Source of the DNA: Pantoea sp.
GTDB taxonomy: Bacteria > Pseudomonadota > Gammaproteobacteria > Enterobacterales > Enterobacteriaceae
NCBI RefSeq assembly: GCF_028283705.1
Contig: NZ_JAPWKD010000032.1
Coordinates: forward strand, 434,001-498,000
DNA: 64,000 nt
Direction: 5' to 3'
The notes beneath the pieces are model-generated. The model ran no database searches and was not told where the DNA came from. It worked only from the letters and a program-made list of their open reading frames with translations. A program made the translations under genes and the position numbers. Below, piece by piece: positions 8,782-18,246 of this stretch (positions are counted from its first letter, which is position 1; every line of letters starts with the position of its first letter).

Positions 8782-9939
8782 ATGAAAATAACTATGATCG
8801 AAGTGATGCGTATCGCGATCCCGTTTGATGCGCATCGACGCCCACCAGCGGAACAGGAAACCACCTTTAACGCCGCCTCGCCGTCACTCAGCCGGATGGA
8901 AACGCTGCTGGTAAAAGTCACCAGTGACACCGGACTGGTTGGCTGGGGTGAAGCTTTTGGGCATCTGGCGAATCCGGTGACCGAGCAGGCGCTGTCCAGC
9001 CTGGTGGCACCGTTTTTCCTGCAACGGGAGTTGCCCGATAGCCAATCGGCCATCGCGGCGCTGATGCAAAGCGCCGAGCAGGCCTTACATGCATTTGGTC
9101 GCAGCGGTCCGGTACGCTACGCGTTATCGGCGATGGATATCGCCCTGTGGGATCTGCTCGGCCAGCAGCGCCAGCAACCACTGTGGCAACTGCTGGGAGC
9201 CACGCGGCACCGCATAGAGCGTTACGCCAGCCTGGTGAGTTACGCCAACGATCCGCAGGAAGTCGCTGCTCAGGTGCAGCGCGCCCACCAGCAGGGTTTC
9301 CGCACCCTGAAGCTGCATGAAACCGCCCAGTCCGCCATTGCCGCCGCACGCGCCGCGCTGCCTGCCGAGGTGCAATTGATGGTGGACGTCAATTGCCCGT
9401 GGACGCGCGAACAGGCCAGCCAGCAGGCTTACGCATTACGCTCGCTGGATTTAGGCTGGCTGGAGGAACCGATTTGGCCACCGGATGATTTTGATGGCCT
9501 GTCGCAGCTACGCCGCGTGGGCGTGCCGCTGGCAGCAGGGGAAAATGTCGATGGCGATTTTGGTTTCGTCAATCTGCTGGAAAGTGGTGCCGTCGATGTG
9601 GTGCAACCCAGCGTCACCAAAGTGGGTGGCATCACGGCGGCCCTGCATGTATTCGAACTGGCGCAACAATATCGTGTGCGTGTGGTACCGCACTGCTTCT
9701 ATTACGGCGCAGGGATGCTGGCAACGGCGCATCTGGTGGCTGTACTGCCGGAGAGCGTCAAAATGGAGATCCCGTGGATCGATTTTGCCGCCCCACTCTA
9801 TCCCGACCTGCCTGCCGAGGTGAGCTTTACCCTGAGCCAGCGCCCTGGCCTCGGTTATCAGCCCGATGAACAAGTTCTGCGGGAATATCGGTTAACCCAT
9901 CAGCAGATTGATCAACAGGGAGTACAGCGCCATGTTTAA
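8782..9939 (+). CDS. Mandelate racemase/muconate lactonizing enzyme family protein
   Basis: This 385-residue enolase-superfamily enzyme has an N-terminal capping domain (about 1-125) and a C-terminal TIM barrel. Metal-ligand regions are recognisable: DVNCPW, LEEPIWP and AAGENVDG, followed by a candidate catalytic His in VVPHCFYYG. Members dehydrate or racemise sugar acids and related carboxylates; the substrate is not readable. The ATG follows an AGGT-type site. It overlaps the downstream MFS transporter by 8 bases, so uptake and conversion of one substrate by the pair is a reasonable inference. Confidence 0.85.
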   Translation: MKITMIEVMRIAIPFDAHRRPPAEQETTFNAASPSLSRMETLLVKVTSDTGLVGWGEAFGHLANPVTEQALSSLVAPFFLQRELPDSQSAIAALMQSAEQALHAFGRSGPVRYALSAMDIALWDLLGQQRQQPLWQLLGATRHRIERYASLVSYANDPQEVAAQVQRAHQQGFRTLKLHETAQSAIAAARAALPAEVQLMVDVNCPWTREQASQQAYALRSLDLGWLEEPIWPPDDFDGLSQLRRVGVPLAAGENVDGDFGFVNLLESGAVDVVQPSVTKVGGITAALHVFELAQQYRVRVVPHCFYYGAGMLATAHLVAVLPESVKMEIPWIDFAAPLYPDLPAEVSFTLSQRPGLGYQPDEQVLREYRLTHQQIDQQGVQRHV

Positions 9940-11218
9940 AAACTATCGTGTGGTTATTGCCCTGCTGCTGTTCTGTGCCGGTATGCTCAACTATCTCGAT
10001 CGCGCGGCCCTGTCAGTGATGGCGCCGCTGGTGAAAAAGGATCTGGGGATTGATGATGCGCAGATGGGCATCCTGTTCAGCTGCTTCTTTATCGGCTACT
10101 GCCTGTTTTGCTTCCTCGGTGGCTGGGGTGCGGACCGCTTTGGTCCACGCCGCGTTTACGCCTGGGCTGCCACTATCTGGTCGCTGTTCTGTGGCGCAAC
10201 GGCGCTGGTCACCGGCTTTGGCCATCTGCTGATTGTCCGTATGCTGTTTGGCATTGGCGAAGGCCCGATGGGTACCACCACCAATAAATCGATTGCCAAC
10301 TGGTTCCCACGCCAGGAGGTGGGCCGGGCCGTCGGCTTTACCAATGCCGGACAACCGCTGGGGGCAGCGATTGCCGCACCGATCGTCGGACTGGTGGGGC
10401 TGAATTATGGCTGGCGTATCGCCTTTGTGGTGATTGCCGCACTGGGCTTTGTCTGGGTCGCCTGCTGGTTGCTGCTGTTCCGTGATAAACCGGAGCAACA
10501 TCCGCGCGTCAGCCAGGCGGAAAGCCAGCTGATTATGCAGCAACGTCCCGCCAGCCAGAGCACCAGCACGCCGCAGCAGGACAATCATTCGCTGTGGCGT
10601 TATGTCTTCTCGCTGCCGGTGCTGGGCGTCGCCAGTGCGTTCTTCTGCTTCAATTACATCCAGTATTTCTTCCTCTCCTGGCTGCCCAGCTACCTGACCG
10701 ATTTCCAGCATCTGGATATCAAAAGCATGAGCATCATCGGCATTCTGCCGTGGCTCGGTGCCACAGTGGGTTTTCTCGGTGGCGGCGTGGTATGTGACAT
10801 GCTGTTTCGCCGCACCCAGAACTTCCTGTTGTCGCGCAAGCTGGTGATCTTTGTCGGTCTGGCGGTGGCGGCGTTGTGCGTGCTGCTCACCGCCTGGAGC
10901 CAGAGCCTGGCAGGCGCGGTGACGCTGATTACGCTGGCAAGCGTGTTTGCCTATATGACGCCACAGGCGTGCTGGTCGTTGTTGCAGGATATCGTCCCGG
11001 CGGGTCGCATCGGCACTGCGGGCGGCTTCGTCCATCTGCTGGCGAATCTGGCAGGCATTTTGTCGCCGGGGATCACCGGCTTCCTGATTCAGTATGGTGG
11101 CGGCTATCACACCGCCTTCGTGCTGGCGAGTGTGCTGGCGCTGGCAGGCATGTTATTGCTGGCGCTGCTGGTGCGACAAAAAGGGGTGAATACCCTGCGC
11201 GCACTGGCGACGCATTAA
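9932..11218 (+). CDS. MFS transporter, ACS (anion:cation symporter)-like
   Basis: This 428-residue inner-membrane transporter has about twelve hydrophobic segments. The N-terminus (NYLDRAALSVMAP) is typical of the ACS family that carries hexuronates, galactonate and related sugar acids. The ATG at 9932 is preferred over the in-frame ATG at 9908 because it follows AGGGAG and starts exactly at the first membrane segment. It is translationally coupled to the enolase-superfamily enzyme upstream. The substrate is inferred only from that pairing. Confidence 0.87.
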   Translation: MFKNYRVVIALLLFCAGMLNYLDRAALSVMAPLVKKDLGIDDAQMGILFSCFFIGYCLFCFLGGWGADRFGPRRVYAWAATIWSLFCGATALVTGFGHLLIVRMLFGIGEGPMGTTTNKSIANWFPRQEVGRAVGFTNAGQPLGAAIAAPIVGLVGLNYGWRIAFVVIAALGFVWVACWLLLFRDKPEQHPRVSQAESQLIMQQRPASQSTSTPQQDNHSLWRYVFSLPVLGVASAFFCFNYIQYFFLSWLPSYLTDFQHLDIKSMSIIGILPWLGATVGFLGGGVVCDMLFRRTQNFLLSRKLVIFVGLAVAALCVLLTAWSQSLAGAVTLITLASVFAYMTPQACWSLLQDIVPAGRIGTAGGFVHLLANLAGILSPGITGFLIQYGGGYHTAFVLASVLALAGMLLLALLVRQKGVNTLRALATH

Positions 11219-11225
11219 AATCTTT

Positions 11226-11247
11226 GCCGGGCCTGATGCCCGGCTTT
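11226..11247 (+). terminator. Terminator between the MFS gene and nadR
   Basis: A GCCGGGC/GCCCGGC stem (11226-11232, 11238-11244) with a 5-base loop is followed by TTTGCTT. It lies between two convergent genes and may act weakly in the other direction too. Confidence 0.7.
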
Positions 11248-11249
11248 GC

Positions 11250-12488
11250 TTAACGTGGGGCACCATCCCCCAGCATCTGCTTCACCAACTCGACACAGCG
11301 CAGGAAGCGCGTGTCGTAGTCATCTTCTTTCACATGCACGAATTCAACATTGTTCTCGCGCAGCATGGTGATGAGCAGCGACTGAAATTCGCGTCGATCC
11401 ACCGAACTGCCGAGGCTGCGCAATCCATCCGCCACCCAGGGCACGTTATTCTCCAGCAGGATCACCAGATCGAAACGGTATTCATCAATCAACGCCTGTA
11501 CAAAGGGGTGTTCACGCCCCTCATACTTGAGACAGAACGCCTGCGTAGTGATGAAATCGGTGTCGATAAACGCCACCTTGTTGGCGTACTTGACGGCAAA
11601 ATCAATGTACTGCGCCTGGCCGAGGGCAATTTTGTCATAGTCGGAATATTGCAGCGCGATCTCATCCCCGCCGAGGTGGGAGAAGACATAATCGCGGCCA
11701 TATTCCCACGCGCTGGTGGTATTAAATATATTCGCCAGCTTATTCACCAGCGTCGATTTACCGCTCGATTCACCGCCCAGCACCGCTACGGTGCGCACAA
11801 AGAACGGTTTCACCTCGGTGGGGATATATTCCCAGTAGCGGAACGGATCCTGACGAATCTGCCCGCCGCTGATGCTCATAAAAGATCGGCTGGGATCGAT
11901 TACCACCGCTTCGATACCGAGATGCTGCTGATACATCGGCGCATCCGGCGCTTCGCTGGTATAAACGCAATCGGCTTCAATCCCCTGCTGCGCCAGAAAC
12001 GCTTTCACCCCTTCACTCCACACATCCCAGCCGTGCGGATACGGTTCGATCCCTTCTTCATTGAACGAGTGGATACGGATATTTTTCTGGTATTTAAAGG
12101 TTTGCAGCAGCCAGCGCAGACGATCGCTGACCGTCGGCTGCTGTGACATGGCGCTGTTTTCAAACAACTCACGATCACGCGGATCGTCATGTCCCATGAT
12201 GATATGCAGCTCATCCACCTGGCTACAGGCGCGCTGGATCAGATAAATATGCCCGGTATGCAGCGGATAGAATTTACCGAACACCACGCCGACCGTTTTC
12301 TGCCGACGCGGAAATTCCAGCCCGAGAAAACGGTGCAGCGCTTCCAGCTTTTGCGCACTGGGACTTTTGATTTTGGCATTCAGCAACTGGCTTAAGTAGC
12401 CTTTGGTCATCCCGCTGGCATCCGCCACCTGTTGCAGCGTGTGGCCCTGCTGGCGTATGGCGGTTTTCAGGTAGTCAAATGATGACAC
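11250..12488 (-). CDS. nadR: NadR: NAD repressor / NMN adenylyltransferase / ribosylnicotinamide kinase
   Basis: This trifunctional protein of 412 residues starts at the GTG at 12486-12488, behind AGGAGG; an upstream in-frame ATG at 12518 is less likely. It has an N-terminal HTH (GMTKGYLSQLL) that represses NAD biosynthesis genes. A nucleotidyltransferase domain follows with GKFYPLHTGH, and then a ribosylnicotinamide kinase domain with P-loop GGESSGKST. Sequence is close to E. coli NadR throughout. In E. coli it follows radA; here the same serB-radA-nadR order is kept on the minus strand. Confidence 0.96.
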   Translation of the reverse strand: MSSFDYLKTAIRQQGHTLQQVADASGMTKGYLSQLLNAKIKSPSAQKLEALHRFLGLEFPRRQKTVGVVFGKFYPLHTGHIYLIQRACSQVDELHIIMGHDDPRDRELFENSAMSQQPTVSDRLRWLLQTFKYQKNIRIHSFNEEGIEPYPHGWDVWSEGVKAFLAQQGIEADCVYTSEAPDAPMYQQHLGIEAVVIDPSRSFMSISGGQIRQDPFRYWEYIPTEVKPFFVRTVAVLGGESSGKSTLVNKLANIFNTTSAWEYGRDYVFSHLGGDEIALQYSDYDKIALGQAQYIDFAVKYANKVAFIDTDFITTQAFCLKYEGREHPFVQALIDEYRFDLVILLENNVPWVADGLRSLGSSVDRREFQSLLITMLRENNVEFVHVKEDDYDTRFLRCVELVKQMLGDGAPR

Positions 12489-12538
12489 TGCGTGCCTCCT
12501 GCATAAAATAGTGTGCAAATATCCACGAGTCTGCCGGT

Positions 12539-13921
12539 TTACAGCTCATCCAGAATCGCCAGCGCATCGGCCAGCTTCTTCGCGCTGTAAACTTTCATTC
12601 CGTCGATAGGTTTTTTGGGGGCATTGCCCGCAGGCACAATCGCACGTTTAAAGCCGTGCTTGGCCGCTTCTGAAATACGTTCCTGGCCACTTGGTACCGG
12701 ACGAATCTCCCCCGCCAGCCCGACTTCACCAAAGATCACCAGATCCTGCGGCAGTGGACGATCGCGCAGGCTGGAGACCATCGCCAGCAGCAGCGCCAGG
12801 TCGGCACTGGTTTCGGTGACCTTCACGCCACCGACCACGTTCACGAACACATCCTGGTCCGCCATCTGCAAGCCACCGTGGCGATGCAGCACCGCCAGCA
12901 GAATCGCCAGACGGTTCTGTTCCAGGCCAACCGCCACACGACGTGGATTACCCATCATCGAGTGATCGACCAGCGCCTGAATCTCCACCAGCAAGGGACG
13001 TGAGCCTTCCCACACCACCATCACCGAGCTGCCTGAGGTCACCTCATCACCACGGGACAGGAAGATGGCCGACGGGTTGCTGATCTCGCGCATGCCCTGC
13101 TCGGTCATGGCGAACACCCCCAGCTCGTTCACCGCACCAAAGCGGTTTTTATGGCTGCGCAGGGTGCGGAAACGGGAATCGGCATCGCCATCCAGCAGCA
13201 CTGAACAGTCGATGCAGTGTTCCAGCACTTTGGGGCCCGCCAGCGAGCCATCTTTGGTGACGTGTCCCACCATCACAATCGCCACGCCACGCGTTTTGGC
13301 GAAGCGAGTCAGGTAGGCGGCGGTTTCGCGTACCTGCGCCACGCTACCGGGCGAAGATTGGATCTCCGCCATATGCATCACCTGGATCGAGTCGATCACC
13401 ATCAGCTTCGGTTGTTCCTGCTCGGCGATCAGACAGATCTGCTCGATACTGGTTTCCGACAGCATATTCAGGTTTTCGGTGGGTAATCCCAGACGATGGG
13501 CGCGCATCGCCACCTGTTGCAGGGATTCTTCGCCAGTGACGTACAGGGTTTTCATCCCTTCCGCCAGCTTACACATCACCTGCAACAGCAGCGTCGATTT
13601 CCCGGCACCGGGATTGCCGCCAATCAGAATAGCACTGCCCGGCACCACGCCGCCGCCGAGCACACGGTCAAACTCTTTAAAACTGGTGGAGAAGCGTGGC
13701 AACGCCTCAAGGCTGATCTCAGAAAGCTTCTGCACCCGGCTGGTGCCCGCGCTACCGGCATAGCCACTCAGACGCTCGTTACGCGCGCTCGCAGGCGAGG
13801 CCGCAATACGTACCTCGGTGATGGTATTCCAGGCGTGGCAGGCGCTGCATTGCCCCTGCCAGCGCGGATAATCAGCGCCGCATTCATTACAAACGAACGC
13901 GCGTTTTGCCGCTTTGGCCAA
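12539..13921 (-). CDS. radA: DNA repair protein RadA
   Basis: This 460-residue branch-migration ATPase acts in recombinational repair. It has an N-terminal zinc finger (CNECG and CSACH), a RecA-like core with P-loop GNPGAGKST, the RadA-specific KNRFG motif, and a C-terminal Lon-like domain. Length equals E. coli RadA. It lies 13 bases downstream of serB, probably in one operon with nadR. Confidence 0.97.
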   Translation of the reverse strand: MAKAAKRAFVCNECGADYPRWQGQCSACHAWNTITEVRIAASPASARNERLSGYAGSAGTSRVQKLSEISLEALPRFSTSFKEFDRVLGGGVVPGSAILIGGNPGAGKSTLLLQVMCKLAEGMKTLYVTGEESLQQVAMRAHRLGLPTENLNMLSETSIEQICLIAEQEQPKLMVIDSIQVMHMAEIQSSPGSVAQVRETAAYLTRFAKTRGVAIVMVGHVTKDGSLAGPKVLEHCIDCSVLLDGDADSRFRTLRSHKNRFGAVNELGVFAMTEQGMREISNPSAIFLSRGDEVTSGSSVMVVWEGSRPLLVEIQALVDHSMMGNPRRVAVGLEQNRLAILLAVLHRHGGLQMADQDVFVNVVGGVKVTETSADLALLLAMVSSLRDRPLPQDLVIFGEVGLAGEIRPVPSGQERISEAAKHGFKRAIVPAGNAPKKPIDGMKVYSAKKLADALAILDEL

Positions 13922-13934
13922 ATCAGTTCCTTAA

Positions 13935-14912
13935 TTAACGCTCTTCGTGAATCAGGCTGCCGCTCAGGATGCAGAACACCCCCATCAGGTCAGCATGGCG
14001 GATAATCACTTCCGTCTGCTCATTCACTTTCGGTTTAGCATGATAGGCGATACCCAGACCCGCGGCTTTAATCATCGGCAGGTCGTTAGCCCCGTCGCCA
14101 ATCGCCACGGTCTGCTCCGGCGCAATGGCAAAACGCTGCGCCAGATTGTTCAGGGTATCGGCTTTAAATTGGGCATCGACAATCTGTCCCAGCACCTGGC
14201 CGGTCAGCTTGCCGTCGCGGATTTCCAGCTCATTTGCCATGGCCGCTGCCAGATGCAGCGTGTCACGCAGATAATCGGCATAGTAGGTGAAGCCGCCGGA
14301 AGCTATCGCTACCTGCCAGCCCAGCGCCTGCAACTTTTGCACCAGCGTGGTCAGGCCCGGCATCAGCGGTAGCGTATCGCGTACCTGCTTCAGGATATTA
14401 GCATCCGCCCCGCTCAGGGTGCCGACGCGTTCACGCAGGCTGGCTTTGAAATCCAGTTCGCCGCGCATCGCACGCTCGGTGACTTCCGCCACCTGCTCAC
14501 CACAGCCCGCCAGTTTGGCGATTTCATCGATGCATTCGATCTGAATCGCGGTGGAATCCATGTCCATCACCAGCAGGCCAGGCGTTTTCAGATGCGGGAT
14601 CTTGCCGAGCGGCGCCACATCAAAACCGGCATCATGTGCCAGTTTCATGGCACGCGGCGTCAGCGAGCCAGCCAGACGCATCACCTGGTACTCATCGACA
14701 TTCCAGGCGCTGACGATCACCATCGCCGCCCCCAGCTGATGCTGGTAGTCGGTCAGCTTTTGTTTATCAAGCCCGCGCCCATACAGTAACCAGCCAGTCC
14801 GACCGGCACGGTAATCCAGCGGCATCACTTCATCACCGCTGAGGGAAAGGGGTAAGCCCGGCCAGAGGGACACATCGGCAGGCAGATCGCACCAGGTAAG
14901 ACGATTTGGCAT
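13935..14912 (-). CDS. serB: Phosphoserine phosphatase SerB
   Basis: This 325-residue enzyme hydrolyses O-phosphoserine to serine in the last step of serine synthesis. The HAD nucleophile motif is DMDST and the late motif GDGANDLPM holds the metal-binding aspartates. The start is the ATG at 14910-14912 (MPNRLTWCDLP), behind AGGAGC, matching the E. coli start; the frame is open further to 14945. It is divergent from ytjB. Confidence 0.96.
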   Translation of the reverse strand: MPNRLTWCDLPADVSLWPGLPLSLSGDEVMPLDYRAGRTGWLLYGRGLDKQKLTDYQHQLGAAMVIVSAWNVDEYQVMRLAGSLTPRAMKLAHDAGFDVAPLGKIPHLKTPGLLVMDMDSTAIQIECIDEIAKLAGCGEQVAEVTERAMRGELDFKASLRERVGTLSGADANILKQVRDTLPLMPGLTTLVQKLQALGWQVAIASGGFTYYADYLRDTLHLAAAMANELEIRDGKLTGQVLGQIVDAQFKADTLNNLAQRFAIAPEQTVAIGDGANDLPMIKAAGLGIAYHAKPKVNEQTEVIIRHADLMGVFCILSGSLIHEER

Positions 14913-15019
14913 TACAGCTCCTGTAGGGACAACAAAACCACGCAAGAGGCTACCTTGTCTGCGCGGGTTCTGGCAACATAATTGCCAGGCTTTCTGTTGT
15001 TATGTCACACGGGTTTCTG

Positions 15020-15679
15020 ATGGTTAAAACGGCACTGAAATTTCGCCTGCACCGCACGGTAATTGTTCTTATCTCGCTGGCCCTGTTAGTGGTGCTGATG
15101 CAGGGTGCATCCTGGTTTAGTCTCGGCCATCAAATGGCACGCTCCGAACAGGTGGATGAACTCGCACGTACCCTGACCAAACAGGTGGCGTTCAGCCTGC
15201 AACCCCTGATGGATAACAGCGACGACAATCGCCCGCAGATTGAAGCCATCCTCAATCAGCTCACCGATAACAGCCGTATTCTGGATGCCTCCGTCTATGA
15301 CGATGATGGCAGCCTGGTGGCGCATAGCGGTGAAAACATCAATGTGCGGGATCGCCTGGCGCTCGACGGCAAACGCGCCGGGAGTTACTTCAACCACCAG
15401 ATTGTCCAGCCGCTCAACGGCAAAGATGGCCCGCTGGGTTTTTTGCGCGTCACGCTGGATACCCACGTGCTGGTCACCGAATCACGCCAGGTGGATAACA
15501 CCACCAATATTTTGCGCCTGATGATGCTGCTGGCGCTGGCGATCGGTATCATCCTGACCCGTACCCTGCTGCGCGACCGCCGTACCCGCTGGCAGCAATC
15601 CCCTTTCCTGCTTACCGCCAGTACGCCAGTGAAGGAAGATAAAGAAGAAGAAACGGCCACCGAAGAAACCAAATCTTAG
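15020..15679 (+). CDS. ytjB: YtjB (Smp) family periplasm-facing membrane protein
   Basis: A single-pass protein of 219 residues (225 if the ATG at 15002 is used). One N-terminal membrane segment is followed by a periplasmic sensor-like region and a second hydrophobic stretch near 165-185. It is similar to E. coli YtjB/Smp (shared motifs LKFRLHR, LDGK and VDNTTNILRLM) and, as there, divergent from serB. Neither ATG has a clear ribosome site; 15020 matches the E. coli N-terminus better. Function is unknown. It overlaps convergent yjjJ by 4 bases; lplA, which lies between them in E. coli, is absent. Confidence 0.88.
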   Translation: MVKTALKFRLHRTVIVLISLALLVVLMQGASWFSLGHQMARSEQVDELARTLTKQVAFSLQPLMDNSDDNRPQIEAILNQLTDNSRILDASVYDDDGSLVAHSGENINVRDRLALDGKRAGSYFNHQIVQPLNGKDGPLGFLRVTLDTHVLVTESRQVDNTTNILRLMMLLALAIGIILTRTLLRDRRTRWQQSPFLLTASTPVKEDKEEETATEETKS

Positions 15680-16998
15680 GCCATTTTTTCGATAGTCACA
15701 TCCAGCGCAGCCAGCTGTTGCTGCGCCTGGCGTGCAATCTGCCGGAATCCGTCGCTAAACGCCCCCTCTGCCGCAATCGTCTGCCAGTAACTTTTCGCCA
15801 TTGCGCTGGCAGCCCGCCAGACATCTCCCGGCAATGAGAAATCGAGGGTTAAATTCACTTCGTCGCGCATGTGTCCCAGCGAATTCGGCGCCAGCGCCAT
15901 CGGCAACATGTCGTAAGCCGGGGTGAGTTGCAGCCGCTCGCCATCAGTAAAAAATGACAAATTCCCGGCATGCATGTCGCTATTGGCGATCAGGCGACCA
16001 AACGCCCATTGCAGCGTGCCGCGCTGCACTGACGCCTCATCAATGCGCTGCTGCTGCGCCAGCTCGCGCAGCGCATCCGGCCAGTGCTGCTGTCGCCCTA
16101 AAAATTCGGCACTGACCGCCTCAAGGGAACACATGCCCCGACGGCCCCGCTCACCTTCACGATCGAAGCGCTGGACCTCAAGAAACAGCTGACCGCCCTG
16201 TTCGAGAATCTGACTATTTGCCGCCGCCAGCCCCGCCGCCGCCAGTTGCCGCAGCGCTCGATCCTCCGCACGCAGCAAATCGCGCCAGCGCTGGCTGCTT
16301 TCGCTCTGGCGCGCCACGGTAAATTTGACCAGACAATGGCGCTGTCCGGAGGTGGTTTCGGCATAACAAAGAAATTTGGGCTGCTCACCCGCTGCCGACG
16401 ATCCCACTTCATCACCGTCCAGCACCTGCTGCGCCAGCTGCGGATAACGCATGATTTTTTGCCCGGCACTCAACACCGTGGGAGCCGATTGCTGCAACCA
16501 GCGCTGATATGCGGTAGCCCCCAGCAGGCAATTGCCTGGCATATCCATGCCGGTTACCGTCAGCGCCATCAGGCACTGTTCATCACTCCATACACGCAGA
16601 TCCTCGGTCAGCCCAAGGGATTGCGCATTCTCCCGCCCCCAAAGCCGTCCGAGAAAACCCTGCGGGCGCATATCGCTGAGAAACCACGGCAATCCTTCGT
16701 AAAACGTCCCGTTGTCCTGTGCATCAAGATGGAGGCAGCTGCCCTGCGGCCAGGTACGCACCAGCCAGCCCGTTTGCACCGTTTGCCCCGACGGCAGCAC
16801 CCGATAGAGAGGAAAACGGCTTTCACCCCGCAGCGGCCGCAATAGCGCATAACGTGTGGCGCGCGCTTTGCCCCATCTGACGATCTGATCCTGCTGACGT
16901 AACTGGCGCGACAACGTTGCCTGGCTGATACCAAGACGGCGTACCAGTTCAGGCGCGCCCAGTGGGCCATCCAGCAGTTGTGAAGTGATATCCGCCAT
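15676..16998 (-). CDS. yjjJ: HipA-family kinase-like toxin YjjJ
   Basis: This 440-residue HipA-related protein is similar to E. coli YjjJ. The first 45 or so residues form an HTH (LVRRLGISQATLSRQL) fused to the HipA-like body, unlike classical hipBA where the HTH antitoxin is a separate gene. The kinase region shows NSDMHAGN and a following AYDML, matching the HipA catalytic loop and metal motif. It lies downstream of yjjG but behind a terminator, so it probably has its own promoter. Direct repeats just upstream may be its operator. Confidence 0.9.
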   Translation of the reverse strand: MADITSQLLDGPLGAPELVRRLGISQATLSRQLRQQDQIVRWGKARATRYALLRPLRGESRFPLYRVLPSGQTVQTGWLVRTWPQGSCLHLDAQDNGTFYEGLPWFLSDMRPQGFLGRLWGRENAQSLGLTEDLRVWSDEQCLMALTVTGMDMPGNCLLGATAYQRWLQQSAPTVLSAGQKIMRYPQLAQQVLDGDEVGSSAAGEQPKFLCYAETTSGQRHCLVKFTVARQSESSQRWRDLLRAEDRALRQLAAAGLAAANSQILEQGGQLFLEVQRFDREGERGRRGMCSLEAVSAEFLGRQQHWPDALRELAQQQRIDEASVQRGTLQWAFGRLIANSDMHAGNLSFFTDGERLQLTPAYDMLPMALAPNSLGHMRDEVNLTLDFSLPGDVWRAASAMAKSYWQTIAAEGAFSDGFRQIARQAQQQLAALDVTIEKMA

Positions 16999-17010
16999 CT
17001 CGCCCCCAAA

Positions 17011-17100
17011 TGAATAGATTTATGAATAGATACTATCATAAAAAAAGGCCCGCTCAGCGGGCCTTCAGGCGCAGACTCATCGCAATGATGAATAGATACT
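17011..17100. repeat. Direct repeats upstream of yjjJ
   Basis: ATGAATAGATACT occurs at 17022-17034 and again at 17088-17100, with a shorter TGAATAGAT at 17011-17019. The copies flank the yjjG terminator. They could be operator sites for the HTH of YjjJ; this is inference from position only. Confidence 0.5.
17041..17063 (-). terminator. Terminator of the holD-rimI-yjjG operon
   Basis: On the minus strand a 7-bp stem GGCCCGC/GCGGGCC (17063-17057 and 17053-17047) with a 3-base loop is followed by six T (17046-17041). It separates yjjG from yjjJ. Confidence 0.85.
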
Positions 17101-17101
17101 T

Positions 17102-17785
17102 TTAACGCTGCGTCAGTAAGCTCTCCAGCTCAGACAGCGAGGTTACCCGCCAGTCTGGGATAATCTCCTGTGACAGCGGACGCGTGCCGTGATCCAGCCA
17201 GCAGGTTTTCAATCCGGCATTGATGCCGCCGAGAATGTCCGACTCCGGCGTGTCACCCACCATCAGCACGCGCTCACGCGCCGGATTACCCAGCAGCTCC
17301 AGCGTGTGATCGAAGATGGCGCGATCGGGTTTCGGCACACCTACCTGCTCAGAAATCACCACGGTAGCAAAATAATCACGGAAACCGGTGCGTTCCAGCC
17401 GCGCCTGTTGCAAGGCGGTGAAACCATTGGTGATGATCGCCATTTTCACCTTACCGTGCAGCGCGTTCAGCAGACTGGTCGCGCCCGGCAAAGGCAGACA
17501 GATCTCGGCCATCGCAGTGAGGAAGCCGTGATTCAGCACTTCCGGCGCTACGCTGAGCTTCTCGCCCCAGCCGGTAAAACGACGTGTCTGTAGCTGCAAG
17601 GCCGAAATCGCACCGTTCTGATAATCGACCCACAACGGCTTGTTGATCGCCTGATAATCGGCGTAGTCCTGGTCGGTGAATTGCACATCATAACCGGCAA
17701 ACATACGTTGCAGGCCGGCATAGGCGTCGAAGTGAAACAGCGTGTCATCCGCATCAAAAATAATGCAGTCCCAATCGTTTAACAT
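17102..17785 (-). CDS. yjjG: Pyrimidine 5'-nucleotidase YjjG
   Basis: This 227-residue HAD-superfamily phosphatase has nucleophile motif FDADDTLFHF and late motif VGDTPESDILGG. E. coli YjjG dephosphorylates dUMP, dTMP and non-canonical pyrimidine nucleotides as a house-cleaning enzyme; the sequence here follows it closely. It is the last gene of the holD-rimI-yjjG set, 20 bases after rimI. Confidence 0.93.
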   Translation of the reverse strand: MLNDWDCIIFDADDTLFHFDAYAGLQRMFAGYDVQFTDQDYADYQAINKPLWVDYQNGAISALQLQTRRFTGWGEKLSVAPEVLNHGFLTAMAEICLPLPGATSLLNALHGKVKMAIITNGFTALQQARLERTGFRDYFATVVISEQVGVPKPDRAIFDHTLELLGNPARERVLMVGDTPESDILGGINAGLKTCWLDHGTRPLSQEIIPDWRVTSLSELESLLTQR

Positions 17786-17805
17786 AGATCTCCTAAGCCA
17801 AAGGG

Positions 17806-18246
17806 CTACAGCGTTAATGCCATGATGATGGCATCTTCTCGTCCGCTGGCAGTGGGGTAATAATTCGGGCGGCGGCTGACCTGGTGAAACTCCAGCTGCT
17901 CATACAAAGCAATGGCAGGCAAGTTGGACGCGCGCACTTCCAGCCACAGTGTCATCACCTCGCGCTTCTCCAGCTCGGCAATCAGATGCTGCAACAGCTG
18001 GCGCGCATAACCCCGGCGCTGAAAATCAGGATCGACCGCGATATTGAACAGCGAGGCTTCGTCCAGCACCACCTGGGTGATGGCAAAGGCCACCAGCTTG
18101 CCTTCCGCTTCAAAACGTAAATTTAAAAACCGCTCGCCCTGATTGCTGGCAAACGTCTGTTCGCTCCAGGGAAAAGCGTGGCTGCGGCGTTCAATCGCCA
18201 GCAGTTGTGGCTGGTCTTCAGGGGTGATTAAAGAGATGGCTGTCAT
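17806..18246 (-). CDS. rimI: Ribosomal protein bS18 alanine N-acetyltransferase RimI
   Basis: This 146-residue GNAT acetyltransferase modifies the N-terminal alanine of ribosomal protein S18. The conserved RimI signature HAFPWSEQTFASNQGER is near residues 28-44, followed by the acetyl-CoA motif QRRGYARQLL. Its start lies 29 bases inside the end of holD, the same coupling as in E. coli. Confidence 0.95.
   Translation of the reverse strand: MTAISLITPEDQPQLLAIERRSHAFPWSEQTFASNQGERFLNLRFEAEGKLVAFAITQVVLDEASLFNIAVDPDFQRRGYARQLLQHLIAELEKREVMTLWLEVRASNLPAIALYEQLEFHQVSRRPNYYPTASGREDAIIMALTL

Noticed and set aside
10013..11110. 365-codon minus-strand ORF opposite the MFS gene
   Set aside because: Shadow ORF caused by GC-rich third positions; composition unlike a protein.
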